DNA of 64,000 nucleotides from Dichotomocladium elegans (GCA_025716815.1 JAIXMN010000034.1:124001-188000); one strand, 5' to 3'. Shown: positions 10,085 to 22,344, counted from the first letter of the stretch. The notes: a model not told the origin generated them from the letters alone. Program-made: numbers and translations.

Positions 10085-10515
10085 AAATCGAATGCCGACT
10101 GTATTCTCTCGATTCGGGACATGCGCAGCAATAAGCTCAGACTTGCTCATGCAAGATACACGAGGTAAATATACGGTGGGAGAACAAACGGTGTGAGGAG
10201 AGTAAATTGTCTCATCGGCGACGAGCCTATATATCTAGGGCAGCTATGCTCGTCAATTAACGTGGTCCTGCCTGTCGTAGTAAAAACATAAATTGTTCAT
10301 TTCCGACTGTAAAATGTGTATAGACAAAACTCCAAAAAGCTGAGTACGCTTAAAGAGATGAATTTGCGATCTCTTATTTCCCATGTATGCAACATTAGAT
10401 TTGCTATCTTATGCAGACAAATTTTGGCAGAAGCGACTTCTATTGTTGCCATCTGACGGCTTTAGAGTTGGGTGGCGTACGACTTTGATTTTGGGAAACG
10501 GTGTATATCGTCGCC
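10085..10515 (-). mobile_element. Relic of the 5' end of a Tc1/mariner element
   Basis: This stretch lines up, in the same orientation, with 21790-22198, the 5' part of the mariner element. Shared words include CAGCAATAAGCTCAGA, TGCAAGATA, GAGAACAAACGG, ATTGTTCATTTC, GCGACTTCTATT and ACGACTTTGATTTTGG, in the same order. The transposase coding part is missing, so only the outer end and leader remain, with many changes. Confidence 0.65.
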
Positions 10516-10568
10516 AAACGCTTGTCCATCACTTGGGCTCATTCTATACGTGCCCATCCCTGCAATTT

Positions 10569-11880
10569 TTATTGTTGGGACAAGCCCGACAAAAGAACGG
10601 ATCGTTGACCAGTCGCATTTTCCTTTGAAAGCGTCTCAATGAGCAGATTGAGTCTAGCAGCCTCGCCGGCCTCCAGTACCCGCCAATTAGGTGATGCATG
10701 TCTCTTGAGCCAGTTGAAATCTTCAACTTTATCATAGAGGTTTGATCCCTAGTACATACATACATCCGTTTGTTCTTTATTAGAACTATAATGCCCATCA
10801 CACACATGCGCTCTCACTTTGCTTTACCTCTTCCGGGATGGCTTGGTAAGAAGTGACACGAATATCCGCCGAATCTTCGATAATCGGACTACTTGTGACA
10901 TTGAGAAGAACATCAACATGACGGGCTTCATGCATTCTGAACTTCACAGGATATAAAATAACAAAGTCAATGCCCGGTCCTGGTATGTTCGTTCGCACTG
11001 CCTATCTTACTTGATGGCATCCTATAGCAATGATCGATTTTGTGAACCCATACATGAGCACAGAGCCTTGAATGTTCCCACACACTACGACACATTCGCT
11101 CAGGTTCTTAATATGCAGTGCAGACACGGGGTGGTCGCGCAGTAACACCACACAGCGTGTCAAGTTGGACAAGAGCACGTCAACCGATGTTGCTGTACTG
11201 GATCCGCCTTCCAGATGGATAACTTCGTCGGACACATTCGAAAACGAAATGATATTTTCTTGTCCAGTTTGTGTGTATGCCGCTTTTGCTGTTGGTGCTG
11301 TCACTTTTATAGCGGTTTGCGGTGCTGGTATGGTATCAGTGCTGCTGCCAGCCGGCTCTTTCTTTTGTCGGCGTGACTTGAATGAAAACTTTGGCTTGGG
11401 GGTCAGGCTTGACTTGGCCGACTCCAGGATCGCAGTAAGTTCCTTTATTTGCTAGAGAGAGATAGAGAGAAAAGAAGGGGGCATGAATAAAGCGAAGGCA
11501 CCGTGACGTTGCCGTTATCACAAGCTCTCTCTATCCCCCCTGTCAAACACCTCTCTCGGATTTTTTTTACCCGTGAATATTGTCGCTCATCATACGAAGG
11601 AATATATTCAGTAGCTTTTGTCAGTTCCTTTTCGAGTTGATTTATACGTCTTAGTGCCATATTGAAATGGTCGCCGAGCTCATCTTTAGGAATGGAGGTC
11701 GATCGCTCAATGGCCTCCTCGATGGCTTAGCGAGGGCCGATCAGTTTGGTATTTGGTGGAAAACAATTTTCCTTCTGAATGGTTTACGTAGTATGTACCT
11801 TGGCGTTCAACCTTAAACTCATTGTAAAAGCTATTTGATGCTTCTGTTGCCGATGGCTGCTGCTGCTGTTCTTCTGTCAT
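10569..11880 (-). CDS. TBCC: Tubulin-folding cofactor C (TBCC)
   Basis: Cofactor C triggers GTP hydrolysis by beta-tubulin in the cofactor D-E supercomplex and releases native tubulin dimer. Five exons (11799-11880, 11571-11725, 11011-11451, 10828-10941, 10569-10748) give 323 residues; human TBCC has 346. The N-terminal spectrin-like part shows FYNEFKVERQAIEEAI and a coi​led segment (INQLEKELTKA). The C-terminal beta-helix (C-CAP/TBCC domain) shows CVVLLRDHPV, LSECVVVCGNIQGSV, IIAIGCHQ-FRMHEARHVD, SSPIIEDSADI and VEDFNWLKRHASPNW, all family hallmarks. The catalytic Arg of the domain probably lies at or near QFRMHEA. The acceptor of exon 2 (CTAAG) is less usual. Stop at 10569-10571. Confidence 0.88.
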
Positions 11881-11947
11881 GAGTAGCGAGCCTGCTGTTC
11901 AAAATGGTTTCGATCATATTTTTATCTCCCGTCCCCCTTGCGCGCCT

Positions 11948-12410
11948 TCACCATCCCCCCAAAAAATTGCTTACTTCCAAAGCAGCACGTGTGCGATTAT
12001 GCGTTAAACTTTTATCACAATGCTGACGTATGTCAAGATCAACTTCCCATTCTTTCGATTTGTACATAGACAGTACAATGCCTAGAGAGCATTGATGTAT
12101 GTGTTCCTGTGGCTTTGGTCGAATACAGGCTTTTAATATGGTCTTCGATGTCAAGATAAGACCATTCAGGATTTATCAGACGCTACACTATTCGTAGTAG
12201 ATCAATGGCTCGTGTGAAGATGGACAATTGGGCTAACCATTTCCGATCAAGCAGGAAGTGGTGGTGTGGTGAAGAGCTTATTTCGCTCAGCGCGGCTGCA
12301 TAACAGTTTGATACGATTGCGGGGGACGGGGGGAACAGGTGAGCCCGCTGCCCCCATTCTTTAAGCTCTACTTGCACATTACATGCCAATTTGCTAAAAT
12401 AGGATTTTGT
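11948..12410 (-). other. Unrecognised coding-like fragments upstream of TBCC
   Basis: Two minus-strand frames look protein-like: 12183-12389 (HHHFLLDRKWLAQLSIFTRA, ending LLRIV) and 11948-12154 (SLGIVLSMYKSKEWEVDLDI, HCDKSLTHNRTRAALE). A third frame between them reads NPEWSYLDIEDHIKSLYS. They may be exons of one unknown gene or a decayed one; the splice joints I tried do not give a clean model, and no ATG starts the upstream frame. Confidence 0.3.
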
Positions 12411-13674
12411 CCTTGCAGCATTCTTACTGTAATAAATTACAATCCTTCATTGTATCTAATTGAAAGGACTATACACGACAAACACGTTAACGACACACTA
12501 ATTATTCGCAGCGATATAGAAGGAAAATTCGTTCATGATACGTAAACCGAAAGGCAGAATGTGTTGCGATAACAAGGATCATTACTCCCTTGCTACACAT
12601 CCACTAGACATTCTATGGATAAGCTTCTTTCACTACACCATGTAACTGGGATACTGCTTCTAAAATGGGATTGACATTCTGCATTCTTTCTCATGTCAAT
12701 TAGCGATGTGTTATATCCTACATACCAATATTGAATGCTATAGAAACTCGATTATTGCATGGCAGTTAATATTTACCAAGGATACTCTTTGTTTGCCTGA
12801 CAGTACGAGGAAAACGGACGATAAATGTTAATGCATCGACATTTTGCCAGGATTGGATTTCTTGCATCTATGTACACAAATATATATAAGAGTCGGATGA
12901 GATGAACATAGCCTCGTTTGTACATCGGTCATGCAAGTTTTGCTCCCATTGAGGGAGGCAACTCGCGGAGAACGCGTACGTTATGTGAGCTATAGAAACG
13001 TACAAACACACAAACAATACTTCGGCTTGAGAACTGTCTCATCCTTGCATGGATTAACCCATCTCACCAAGCGGTCCAACTAAAGGTGTCGTACATACGT
13101 GGATACAGTTTTATTTCTTTTGGATATTTGCTGTTCTGAGAACGGCGCAAAAGACAATGGATTGCCATTGGCGGTTGTCATCAATGGAGGATAAAATCAG
13201 TTCCAATACTTGCCATCCAGCACCGTGTGATTTTTTGGACAAACCGCATGGACTGGACTGGCCATTGGGCGGGTATCTATCACCATCGCGTTCCGTTCAG
13301 TTGTTTTGCCAAAAGCGAAAATAAGGGAGGTGACAAAATTGATTGGCGGGAATGGAGATACTGAAAGCCATGAGAAAAAGAAAAAAAACTGAGCGATGAG
13401 CGAGTGTACGAGTGGGCGCGCTGAGTGGTAGCGGTTTGGGTTGGGGGGTGGGGGTGGCAGAAGGAATTTCTCCATGATCGGTTCAGTTTCCACGCACACA
13501 CAACATAAAGGCAGTAGGACACAGACAGATACAACATCCCGCATCCCATTTTTTGGTTCTTTTCCTCCTTTGCTACTTCTTTGGCTCGTTTTTATTTTCA
13601 ACCTGCCTTGCCACTTCCTTTAAACTCCACCAACGTTACAAACCTTCCAGACTTGTTTTACCTCCCGTGAAGAG
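12411..13674. other. Intergenic upstream of KDM5
   Basis: Over 1.2 kb without a supportable gene. The part from about 13370 to 13674 is rich in G and C tracts and ends in a CT-rich leader before the KDM5 ATG, as expected for a promoter and 5' UTR. Confidence 0.5.
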
Positions 13675-16600
13675 ATGCGCTTGACATTAAAGACCGTCGG
13701 TGCCGCCATTAAAGCTGGTAATGCAGGTTCTAATCAATGTGACGATCCCAAAGGCATCCCCCTTGATCTCAACACCGTCAAACGGACAAGCGAGGCCCCT
13801 CCGCGGACACGCTCTCGAATATTTGGTCTCAAGGAGGCTCCTACTTTCTACCCGACAGAAGAAGAGTTCCAAGACCCCATCAAATACATCCAAAAGATAA
13901 GACCAGAGGGCGAAAAATTTGGCATCGTCAAGATTGTTCCCCCAAAGAGCTATAAGCCTGAATTTGCACTTAATACAGAGGTAAAGAACAAGCACCTACT
14001 CATAATCACACGTATCCATACTCGGTTTAAGATATTTGTTTCTTGTTTTTTGCTCATTCCCATCATTGATCGTTTTACCATTCTTTCATTGCTGACTCAT
14101 ATACTTGCCATGCGCGCATACTCTGATTCACGTACTCATACCAATACCTTGTTGTTTTGCTGTAGGAATTTCGCTTCCGCACTCGGGTTCAGAAACTCAA
14201 TAATATGGAGGGCGAAATTCGAGCCAATGTAAACTACTTAGAAGAGCTGCACAAGTTTCACCGCCTTCATCGCCATCCCGTCACCAAGCTCCCACAACTA
14301 GATAAGCGGCCGATCGACCTTTTTCGATTGAAAAAGGAGGTAGCTCAGAGGGGCGGCTACCAAAAGGTACGTTGCGTTATGTATGAATGGGGAATCTTTC
14401 ATTAACCATTAATTCCGTTCTCCTCGTTTCGTCCAGGTCACCGCACAAAAAAAATGGGCGGAGATTGGGCGTTTCTTAGGCTATACCCGGAAGCAGTGCA
14501 CATCCCTGTCTAATGCATTAAAATCTGCATATTCCCGAGTTATCCTACCATACGAAGTTTGGTTGACACAGCATAAACAGGATACGTCTGCACGGATATC
14601 GTCGTCGACAGCAGAATCAGGACGAACACTGAACGGCGGTAAGATGCAACAACCCAGCAAAGATAGTCCCATGGCAATAGATTCAATTATGTCATTACCA
14701 ACAACAACAGCGGAACCTAGCGAAATCAGCAACGATATCGGTAGCCAAGCATGCGAAGTATGTCACTGCGGCGACAACGAAAATGAGATCTTGCTGTGTG
14801 ATGGATGCGACCGCGGATATCACCTGTACTGCCTTTCGCCACCCCTCACAGCAGTGCCCAAGTCTGACTGGTTCTGTGTAAAATGCCTGACATCAGCGGG
14901 CCGTGATGACAGTCATGAAGATAGGCCATTGTATTCCCTATACGACTTTCAGAAGCTCTGTGATAGATTCAAGACTGACTGGTTCGCTAATAAAGCCGAT
15001 CCTCCTACTGAAGAAGATTGCGAGGACGAGTTTTGGCGACTGGTGGACAATCCCCACGAGACATGCGAACCAGAATATGGCACGGATCTGCATAGTACCC
15101 AACATGGCAGGTACGTACACAGCGTAAAAGAAATAGCAACACCACCACTCATACACTCTTGGTCTTCAGTGGCTTCGATGCGATAGAACGCGCACCTGGA
15201 AACCATTCCTCGGGCGACTTGTGGAACCTCAATGTGCTCCCCGTCCTGCCCAATTCGCTCTTTACACACATCAAAACTGATATCAGCAGTATGATGGCAC
15301 CTTGGCTATATGTCGGCATGTGCTTCTCTGCGTTCTGCTGGCGTAATGAAAATCATTACACATACTCTATCAGTTACTTGCACTGGGGCGAAACAAAAAC
15401 GTGGTATGGTGTTCCCGGGCGTTATGCCTCCAAATTTGAAGACGCGATGCGGTCGGCGGTACCCGAGCTCTTTGAGCAACATCCACATCTACTCTTTGAA
15501 CTCGCGACTATGCTAACTCCTGGTCGTCTACTGGAAAACAATGTGGAGGTATACGCAGTAGACCAACGCCCTGGTCAATTTGTCGTCACTTTCCCAAAAG
15601 CCTATCATTCGGGCTTCAATCATGGCGTAAGTTCCTTTTTTCATGCTATCATTCAATCAGTTGCTGACGTTTTAGCTTGAAGTTTAACTTCAGCGAGGCC
15701 GTCAATTTCGCTCCTTGCGACTGGATCAAGCACGATCTGGAGTGCGTAAAGCTCTACCAAAAATACAGACGGCAACCTTGTTTCTCACATGATGAGCTTT
15801 TGGTTACTGCCGCTCGAGATGAATCATCCACAGAAGATACGCAATGGCTGCAAGAGGCCTTGACTGAAATGCAGCAGCGCGAGATCACCTCTCGCAACAA
15901 ATTTGCAAGGCACTACCCGAAAACTAGGCAGCTGATAGAAGATGTCGAATTACACGAAGACCAGCAACAATGCATTTATTGTAACTGCTATGTCTATCTT
16001 TCCCGAGTAATATGTAGCTGCACAACAAGGGCGTCATGTCTTGAGCATGCCACTGAGGTATGCATAAGCCTCATATCATCTATGTCGCGTGATTTTGTGT
16101 TAACTTGTTGATTTACCCAAGCTCTGTACGTGCAATATGTCGAAGAAGACGCTATGTTGCCGCTTTACGGACGCACAGTTGGAGAATATGGTCCATTCCA
16201 TCACCTTTCGAACATTTGACCCAAATGCGTGGATAACAAAAGTACAACAGACCCTTCGTGCGCAGCCGGCTCCTTCTCTTAAGATTCTCGAGCGGTTATT
16301 GTCCGAGGCAGCACATCCCTCAGCGCCTGTTGCTGAAGCACAATGGCTCCGTGACTATGTGGATCATGTCACAGCATGGATCGATGAAGCAAACAAGTAT
16401 CTTATTCCAGCTACCCGAAGGGCGACGCAAGGACCAGACGATTGCACTGGGGAAGGCTACAGACGCATTAGAGAGCTCCTCAACGATGCCAAGAAGATTG
16501 CTTTTGATGCGCCGGAGCTCGGTGCGCTCCAGAACACATACAATACATTGACCCAATGGCGTCAGGCTGCAGAGCGAGTATTGCGGAACCCACTCTCAAG

Positions 16601-18284
16601 TACCAAAGATTTCAATGATGTTTATCAGCTCGGTATCGCTTACGGCAGTGATTTGCCCGAAGTAGAAGCATTAAAGAAGGCGATCGAAAAGCAGGACTGG
16701 ATAGAGACAGCGCGACGCGCCCTGGACAACCCAAAGACAGCATATAATACCATTATCGACCTCGTCAAAACCGCGCAAGAACTCGATGTTTCTGGTGGCG
16801 ACCCGGTATATGTATCACTCCAGGAAAAGAAAAAACAATGTGAGCTGTGGATCGATCGTGTCGAAACAATTGTGGAGCGTTGGCGGAACGGACCGATCGC
16901 AGCATCAGCTATCCGCGCGGTACTAGACGAACGGCATCATCTACCGCCTGTGCCATCGATGCAGGTCAAGGTTGACGCGCTCGCGACGCACACGGCTGAT
17001 TCAGCAAAAGAAGTCGAAAGCATGCTCCAGCGTGTACAAGCGTTGGCACGCCTGAACGATCGACCACCGGTACGCGAAGCTCAGCAGATACTTAAGCGCG
17101 TCTCTGCACTGCCCATTGCTATGGAGGGGACGGAAGAACTTCAGAGCGAAGTGGCCAAAGTCGATGCATGGACGGCAAGGGCTCGCAGATTGTTTGGCGT
17201 CGCACGAAGTGGTACCAAATCTTTCGAGGCGATCCTCGATGGGCTTCTAGAGAACGTAGTCCCGATTATCACAGCATCCCTCGAAAACCGTAACGATGTG
17301 TACTGCATCTGTCGGACTGTGGAATCCGGACTGATGATTGAGTGCGACCAGTGTCACGAATGGTATCATGGCCCGTGCGTTAAGGTGTCGCGGCGAGATG
17401 CGAAGACCCATTCTTCCTATGTATGTCCAGTGTGCAACCCCAACTGCGATGTCCTTGGTAAAGATAGGATCGAACTGGCTGTCCTTGATGAGCTAGTTCA
17501 GGGTGCCGATCATCTTCGCTTGTTACCCAGGTCGTACACTGAACTTGCCGAACTGACACGGCACATGAAGACATATCAGAGAGCGATCCGTGCGTTCTGT
17601 CAAAGTAAGATGTATCTGGGACCCGATGACCTCGTCCGTGCAAGGCAATATTTGCGTGAGATAGAGGGGCTGGACGTCGCCATTCCAGAAGAAACAAATC
17701 TCCTGCGCCAAAAGCTCCAAACAGCCAGCTCTATGTCCACATCTCTTCCTCCGAGACGGCTTACATCTGCATCTCCATCTTCCCTGCCCGCTACTGCCTT
17801 CAGTGCCGTCACTATCCAGTCAGCTTCACCATGGGCATCCCGAACCTCTGGCGGGCCCCTACCTGGACGAGCCCACTGCGTATGTCGGCGTACACTGAAT
17901 GTGAGCGATGCTTCATCCCAGATGATCGGCTGCGATGCATGCCACGGGTGGTTCCATATTGAGTGTGTCAACCTCACGCCAATTATGGTTCTTAGCATTG
18001 ACCAATTCCTGTGTCCAGATTGCATTGCCATCAAACGTCGCAATCAGCCGCCTGCACCCAAACGAATCATCAAGCTTACAGTCAAACCACCTGCACCGCC
18101 ATCGCCGTCACGGACAACGCCACCGTCATCGAGCCCAACACCACCAGCTTTAACCTTGACTTCGTCATCATCGCCTAAGAAACGGAAGCACCACCATGAC
18201 GGCCACACGACATCTAGGACGGATAAAGATAGGATTAATTTCAGCGTGAAGAAGACAAAGCTAGACTTTTTCGGGAAGAATTAG
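13675..18284 (+). CDS. KDM5: KDM5/JARID1-type histone H3K4 demethylase with altered iron-binding motif
   Basis: KDM5 enzymes remove methyl groups from H3 Lys4 using Fe(II) and 2-oxoglutarate. Six exons (13675-13980, 14166-14366, 14437-15110, 15170-15626, 15683-16057, 16122-18284) give 1391 residues, all in phase. Domains in order: JmjN ([14 protein letters not shown]), ARID ([20 protein letters not shown]), PHD1 (CEVCHCGDN...LLCDGCD, about 275-321), JmjC, C5HC2 zinc finger ([15 protein letters not shown]), a long PLU-1 helical region, PHD2 ([18 protein letters not shown], about 1064), PHD3 (HCVCRRTLN, about 1257) and a basic tail. In JmjC the usual His-x-Glu iron motif after FCW reads Arg452-Asn-Glu454; the distal His540 (AYHSGFN) is kept. 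CGT (15342-15344) is one base from the His codon CAT. All other hallmarks, including [13 protein letters not shown], are intact. Confidence 0.93.
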
Positions 18285-19095
18285 CTCTTTCTCTCGGGAA
18301 AAGGGGGGATGGGTCAAGCACAAAATGGGAAATAAAAAAAAACGCGTCCTTTTTCTCCAACCTTGAAGCAGGCAGGTTGGCAAGGACGAGGGTCGTTTCG
18401 AAACAATCTTTCTTATTTGTCCATTGCCGAGGTCGAGGGCTTAGTATACGCCCGCCTTTTCGGCGCATAAATGGTCCTCCGCCATGATCTTTTTTGGGAA
18501 AGTGATGTGTGCCATTATCATGCGCAGATACAGGCCCGAAAAATGAGACAAGAACGGGGGAATTCCTCCCCTCGACTATCGCAGAGGCACCTGAGGTTGA
18601 TCCTCGCGATTCTGATTTCAAATAGAATGACCTCGGGAACCGACTGCAGCCGCTTCGGCCGCGTGGCCAGCATGCCGAGGTCCGCTTGTTGAGGAAGCAG
18701 TGCTGCCTGACCTTGTCAGAGTCTATCTTTGATGAAAGAGCGCCAGCCTTGCTCCAAAGAAAGAAAGAGCTTTATGCACAAGGTGGAGGGGGAGGAACTA
18801 GTCCGGGAGGTCACGTGTATCTCCCGCACCGGTTGAGTGAAAACCGCATACCTCTCTGCAGCGCAGAAAGACGAGCTTACCTTGCTTCATTATGATTGGT
18901 ATCATGGGCGCGGGCTCCTCAACCCTCCAAGGTATCAAAGCAGCACACATCAACTATTTGCAACAAGTGCAAAAAAAAATTATGCCCTATCTGCTGCGCT
19001 AATGCACTAGAGCTTGTTCCCTCGATCGCCCATGGATGATTTCCTTTGCTTTCAAAAGTTCTTGCATGCATCCCCGCCTGCCATTGCCGCCTGTC
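18285..19095. other. Intergenic, 3' flank of KDM5
   Basis: No convincing gene. Several short frames exist on both strands without recognisable content or splice support. The region 18760-18860 is richer in G and C than the rest. Confidence 0.45.
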
Positions 19096-19284
19096 TTATG
19101 AACCAATATGACCTGCCCTGATGAATTCACGCTGTAGATCATGTACGTGACTATCATTCAATGTCAGTAGCTGTCTTATAAGATACTTCGCCACGTCAAT
19201 CATACAGGATTTGAAACGGGTGATTCTGTCTTTCGCCAAGATGAGGCCGATGAGCACATATGAAACAACCACGCGCTGATCCAT
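19096..19284 (-). CDS. Possible small protein or terminal exon, unrecognised
   Basis: A 62-codon frame starts at ATG 19284 and reads MDQRVVVSYVLIGLILAKDR, then RFKSCMIDVAKYLIRQLLTL, ending RAGHIGS and TAA. The first half is hydrophobic, the second amphipathic, and the composition looks protein-like, unlike the repeat-rich sequence around it. No upstream exon was found. It could be a relic of a longer gene. Confidence 0.3.
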   Translation of the reverse strand: MDQRVVVSYVLIGLILAKDRITRFKSCMIDVAKYLIRQLLTLNDSHVHDLQREFIRAGHIGS

Positions 19285-19439
19285 GACAGCATCTGCTCAG
19301 CTTGTCAGCATGAGGTACTTTATTTTCAAAAACAAATGTCGTACAAAGTACGCATAGAATTGCATGAAGTTGTCGTATCAATGGAAAAGGAGATTTCGTT
19401 AGTCTACAGAAAATATTACCACACCCCATACATTTTGAC

Positions 19440-19790
19440 TTGCCTCCCGGCTCACACCAGGTGTATCCAGATGTGCACGCGGCGATAACTGCGGCGGAGA
19501 ATCGGTGGTGCGCCAGAAGCAGCGGCAGGAGCAAGGACAGGCAACGCCAGAAGCAACGGCAGGGCACACTGGGGGCACGATGGCGGGCCAGCGGCAAATT
19601 ACACCGGGTGAGCGCGGGGGACAAGCAGACGACAGCAAAAAAAAATGGGAGCACCTCGGATGTGAGCGGCGGTGAAGCGACGGCAGGGACAAGCACAGGC
19701 GACACCAGAAGCAACGGCTCCTCGGTAAAAAAAAAAAAAAAAAAGGAAGGGCGCTGCCCGAAGGCAGTCAAATCGCGGCCCCACCGAGGA
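19440..19790. repeat. GC-rich imperfect repeat island
   Basis: A block much richer in G and C than its surroundings, built from variants of GCCAGAAGCAACGGCAGG and CAGGCGACACCAGAAGCAAC. It ends in a poly-A run at 19728-19743. Open frames on both strands over 130 codons follow from this bias and are not recognised as proteins. Confidence 0.6.
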
Positions 19791-19794
19791 GTCC

Positions 19795-19948
19795 GGTATC
19801 CTTTGACCTCTCTTCCATGGTTTATCAGTATGGGTGCGATTGGTCAATCTACAAAGGACATGGGATATGGATGTTAGATTCGTATAAAAAGTAAGTCAAT
19901 ATAAAGACACATACCGGATAACCCATGGAAGAGAGGCTAAGGATGGAT
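19795..19948. mobile_element. Foldback (MITE-like) element with about 38-base inverted arms
   Basis: The arm around 19799-19836 (core CCTCTCTTCCATGGTTTATC, 19807-19826) is matched as reverse complement by 19910-19948 (core at 19917-19936, 19 of 20). Similarity extends some 10 bases on each side. About 75 bases lie between. No coding frame. This is the form of a small non-autonomous DNA element; target duplications were not found. Confidence 0.6.
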
Positions 19949-20819
19949 TTGATAAAGAAAAAACGGCGTGCGGGATTCTCCGTTATTTATAGAAAATCAA
20001 GGCCGGAGTAGTGGGCACTAACAACTTTTCGTTTATCATCCTGCTATTCCACCACTGCAATCTAACGCCTGTCGTATCCCATTTTTTCTCATCCAAGACC
20101 ATCCCTCGCCATGGATAAATACCTTATTCCCTACTTTTGAACATGCCGGTCATCTGTAGTTGCTGTACGTTGGCGTATGTAACGGGTCACGGAGTCCAAC
20201 TATCCTCTCTTTTATTTTGTACATGCGACCCCTTTCTTGTCTGTGCAACTTCCGTCAAGATACGTTGGAGTATTGATGGACTCACGAAGCGAATGATCCC
20301 CAACGAAACAATCAAATTCATGCAGTTATTTCAAGCCTCAGGCATGCAGGTCAAACGTAGGATATACTGAATAAGGTTACGTACTGGACTTCTCCTAATC
20401 TGCGTTCTGAAAAATCATTTTCCGTTTTAGTACTTTGCACTTCTTCCTTGTGTTATAGTTTTGTGTCGTGTCTCGACGTTCTGAGATCACATCAATTGGT
20501 TAAACGTGCTTCCCAGGTTCATGTTTACTGATCTGACCTCCTAAAATAAAGACACACAATCCAGAGACACAACCTAAGGAAGAATGAAAAATATGTGTAG
20601 CAGCGTAAAAAAGCCTATTCTTGCATCTAAATAAAAGGCTCCTAAAGAGGATGATCCCTGATTATACGTACCATTCACATTCCCTAAACGAAACGGTACA
20701 CTAGGACACAACTTGAAGTATTAGGATGGTGTACTCATATATCCAATACCTACTCACTCTTTTTTCCTTTCATACAAATATCTAGTTATCGTGAATTGCA
20801 TCATAGTTGCTCTCGATTA
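19949..20819. other. Intergenic, no supported gene
   Basis: AT-rich sequence between the foldback element and the mariner relic. It may include the worn 3' end of the mariner, but I could not match an inverted copy of its 5' terminus. Confidence 0.4.
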
Positions 20820-22198
20820 CAACAGTTGGATAAGCATCTAAAAGAATGAGAGACGAATCCTTCGAAATCGCTCGACTTTATAGCTATTCGATGCTTCACT
20901 GATTCGGGTCATCAGTGTCTCGCTTTCCAAGAACCTATCGCGTTTTACTTTGCTCTTCACAACTGACCAAAATTGCTCAATCGGATTGAATTCAGGCGAA
21001 TAGGATGGAAGATAGGTGCATTATCCATTACCAAATAATGGCCCTTCATATGTTCATACTTATCCATTTCATCCATGGTAACCTTATGAAAGCTGAGGTA
21101 GTGTCCAATTACAGTTCCTTTGCTTGCAGCTATGGACTGTCCCACTCTGTTTTTTTTTGTGCTGGTGGTTGTGGTAGTCTCAAGCTACATTTAATGATGC
21201 CTGATCCCGAGATTTGCTCACAAGATGATAGTTGTTTTTGCTCTTGTTTTCGGCACTGTAACTACTGCACAAGTCCCTTCCTTGGACCATGCCATGCTGC
21301 GCTTCATGTTAATACGGAATCCAGACTCATCAAGAAAAACGCAATTTTTTCTAAAGTCGATGTCGGTCATATCCCATCTGCGCACCCAGTCAAGGCGTTC
21401 TTGGACCTTTGCATCGTCATTTCTGTCTACAGGCTGAAACCGAGCCAATTTCAATGACAAGTTGCATTCGGTCTTCATAAATCGATGGAGCGTCGTTTTG
21501 GATACTCTGAGATCCTCAAATCTCTGGAGCAGTTGCTCTAGGACAATTGACGGATTCTCATCAACCCATTCTAAAATAGCACTCTTATGCTCTTCGTTAA
21601 CAATACGTGAACGTCCTCTGCCTTTCTTAAAAATGCTGTCAGGGTCCTTTTCGTACCGTGATGCCCATCGCTGAGCTGAACGAACATGGATTCCTAGCTG
21701 TTTTGCAGCAGCTGATGCACTCAAATCCTTCTCAAACATCCGTTTGAAAAATCTGGCCTTCTCTTGGTCAGTGTACGCTGTGTAATTGCGCTTGATCCCC
21801 GCTTCTGTCATCCGAATGTCTCTATCCTTTCGTTTGGGAATGCACGTGGCAGTAAGCTCAGAGTTATCTTTGCAAGATATGCTACGCAGATATTCTGTAT
21901 GAGAACAAACGGATTGCAGAGAGTACATTTCTTCATCAGCGACATGGCCTTGGCCATCTGCATAAAAAATAGATTGCTCATTTCAGAATGTAAATGGGTA
22001 TAAAGAATAGCATTCAAAGGGCAAAATGCTGACTAATTTTTATAGAGATGGATTTGCCAAGCTTTTTTGAGCGACATCTTTCGCTGTGCATGCGACATTT
22101 GCTTTGTCATCACGCGTAAAGATTTCTGGACAAAACGCGACTTCTATTTTTGTAATCCTGCGACTTCAGAACGACTTTAATTTTGGAAAATAGTGTGT
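20820..22198 (-). pseudogene. Tc1/mariner (IS630-type) transposon with broken transposase
   Basis: The minus frame from 21928 to 21218 encodes an N-terminal helix-turn-helix region (SASAAAKQLGIHVRSAQRWA), a paired-type second HTH (ENPSIVLEQLLQRFEDLRVS) and the first catalytic aspartate (FLDESGF). It stops at TGA just after TTIIL. Beyond, in other frames, come SKGTVIGHYLSFHKVTMDEM, LVMDNAP (second Asp) and NPIEQFW (third acidic residue). The stretch that normally links NAP to NPIEQFW is mostly deleted, and stops and frame changes are present, so the copy is dead. Natural start is probably MTEAGIKRNY. The 5' leader up to about 22198 matches 10085-10515. The 3' end is not defined. Confidence 0.85.
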
Positions 22199-22344
22199 GT
22201 TACATAGGAATAGTAATATGCTTTCCTCTTTTTTTTTCGTAACTTAAACAGGCATTGCGCTGACTCTAATAAGTGTATGTACATATTCATTTTGAACCTT
22301 AGTAAACGGTCAGGGATAATCCGAGCATCAGTTGCTGCAGTTCC

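Noticed and set aside
19196..19877. Long frames of 191 and 145 codons across the GC-rich island.
   Set aside because: They follow from the repeat composition, include the poly-A run and show no protein features.
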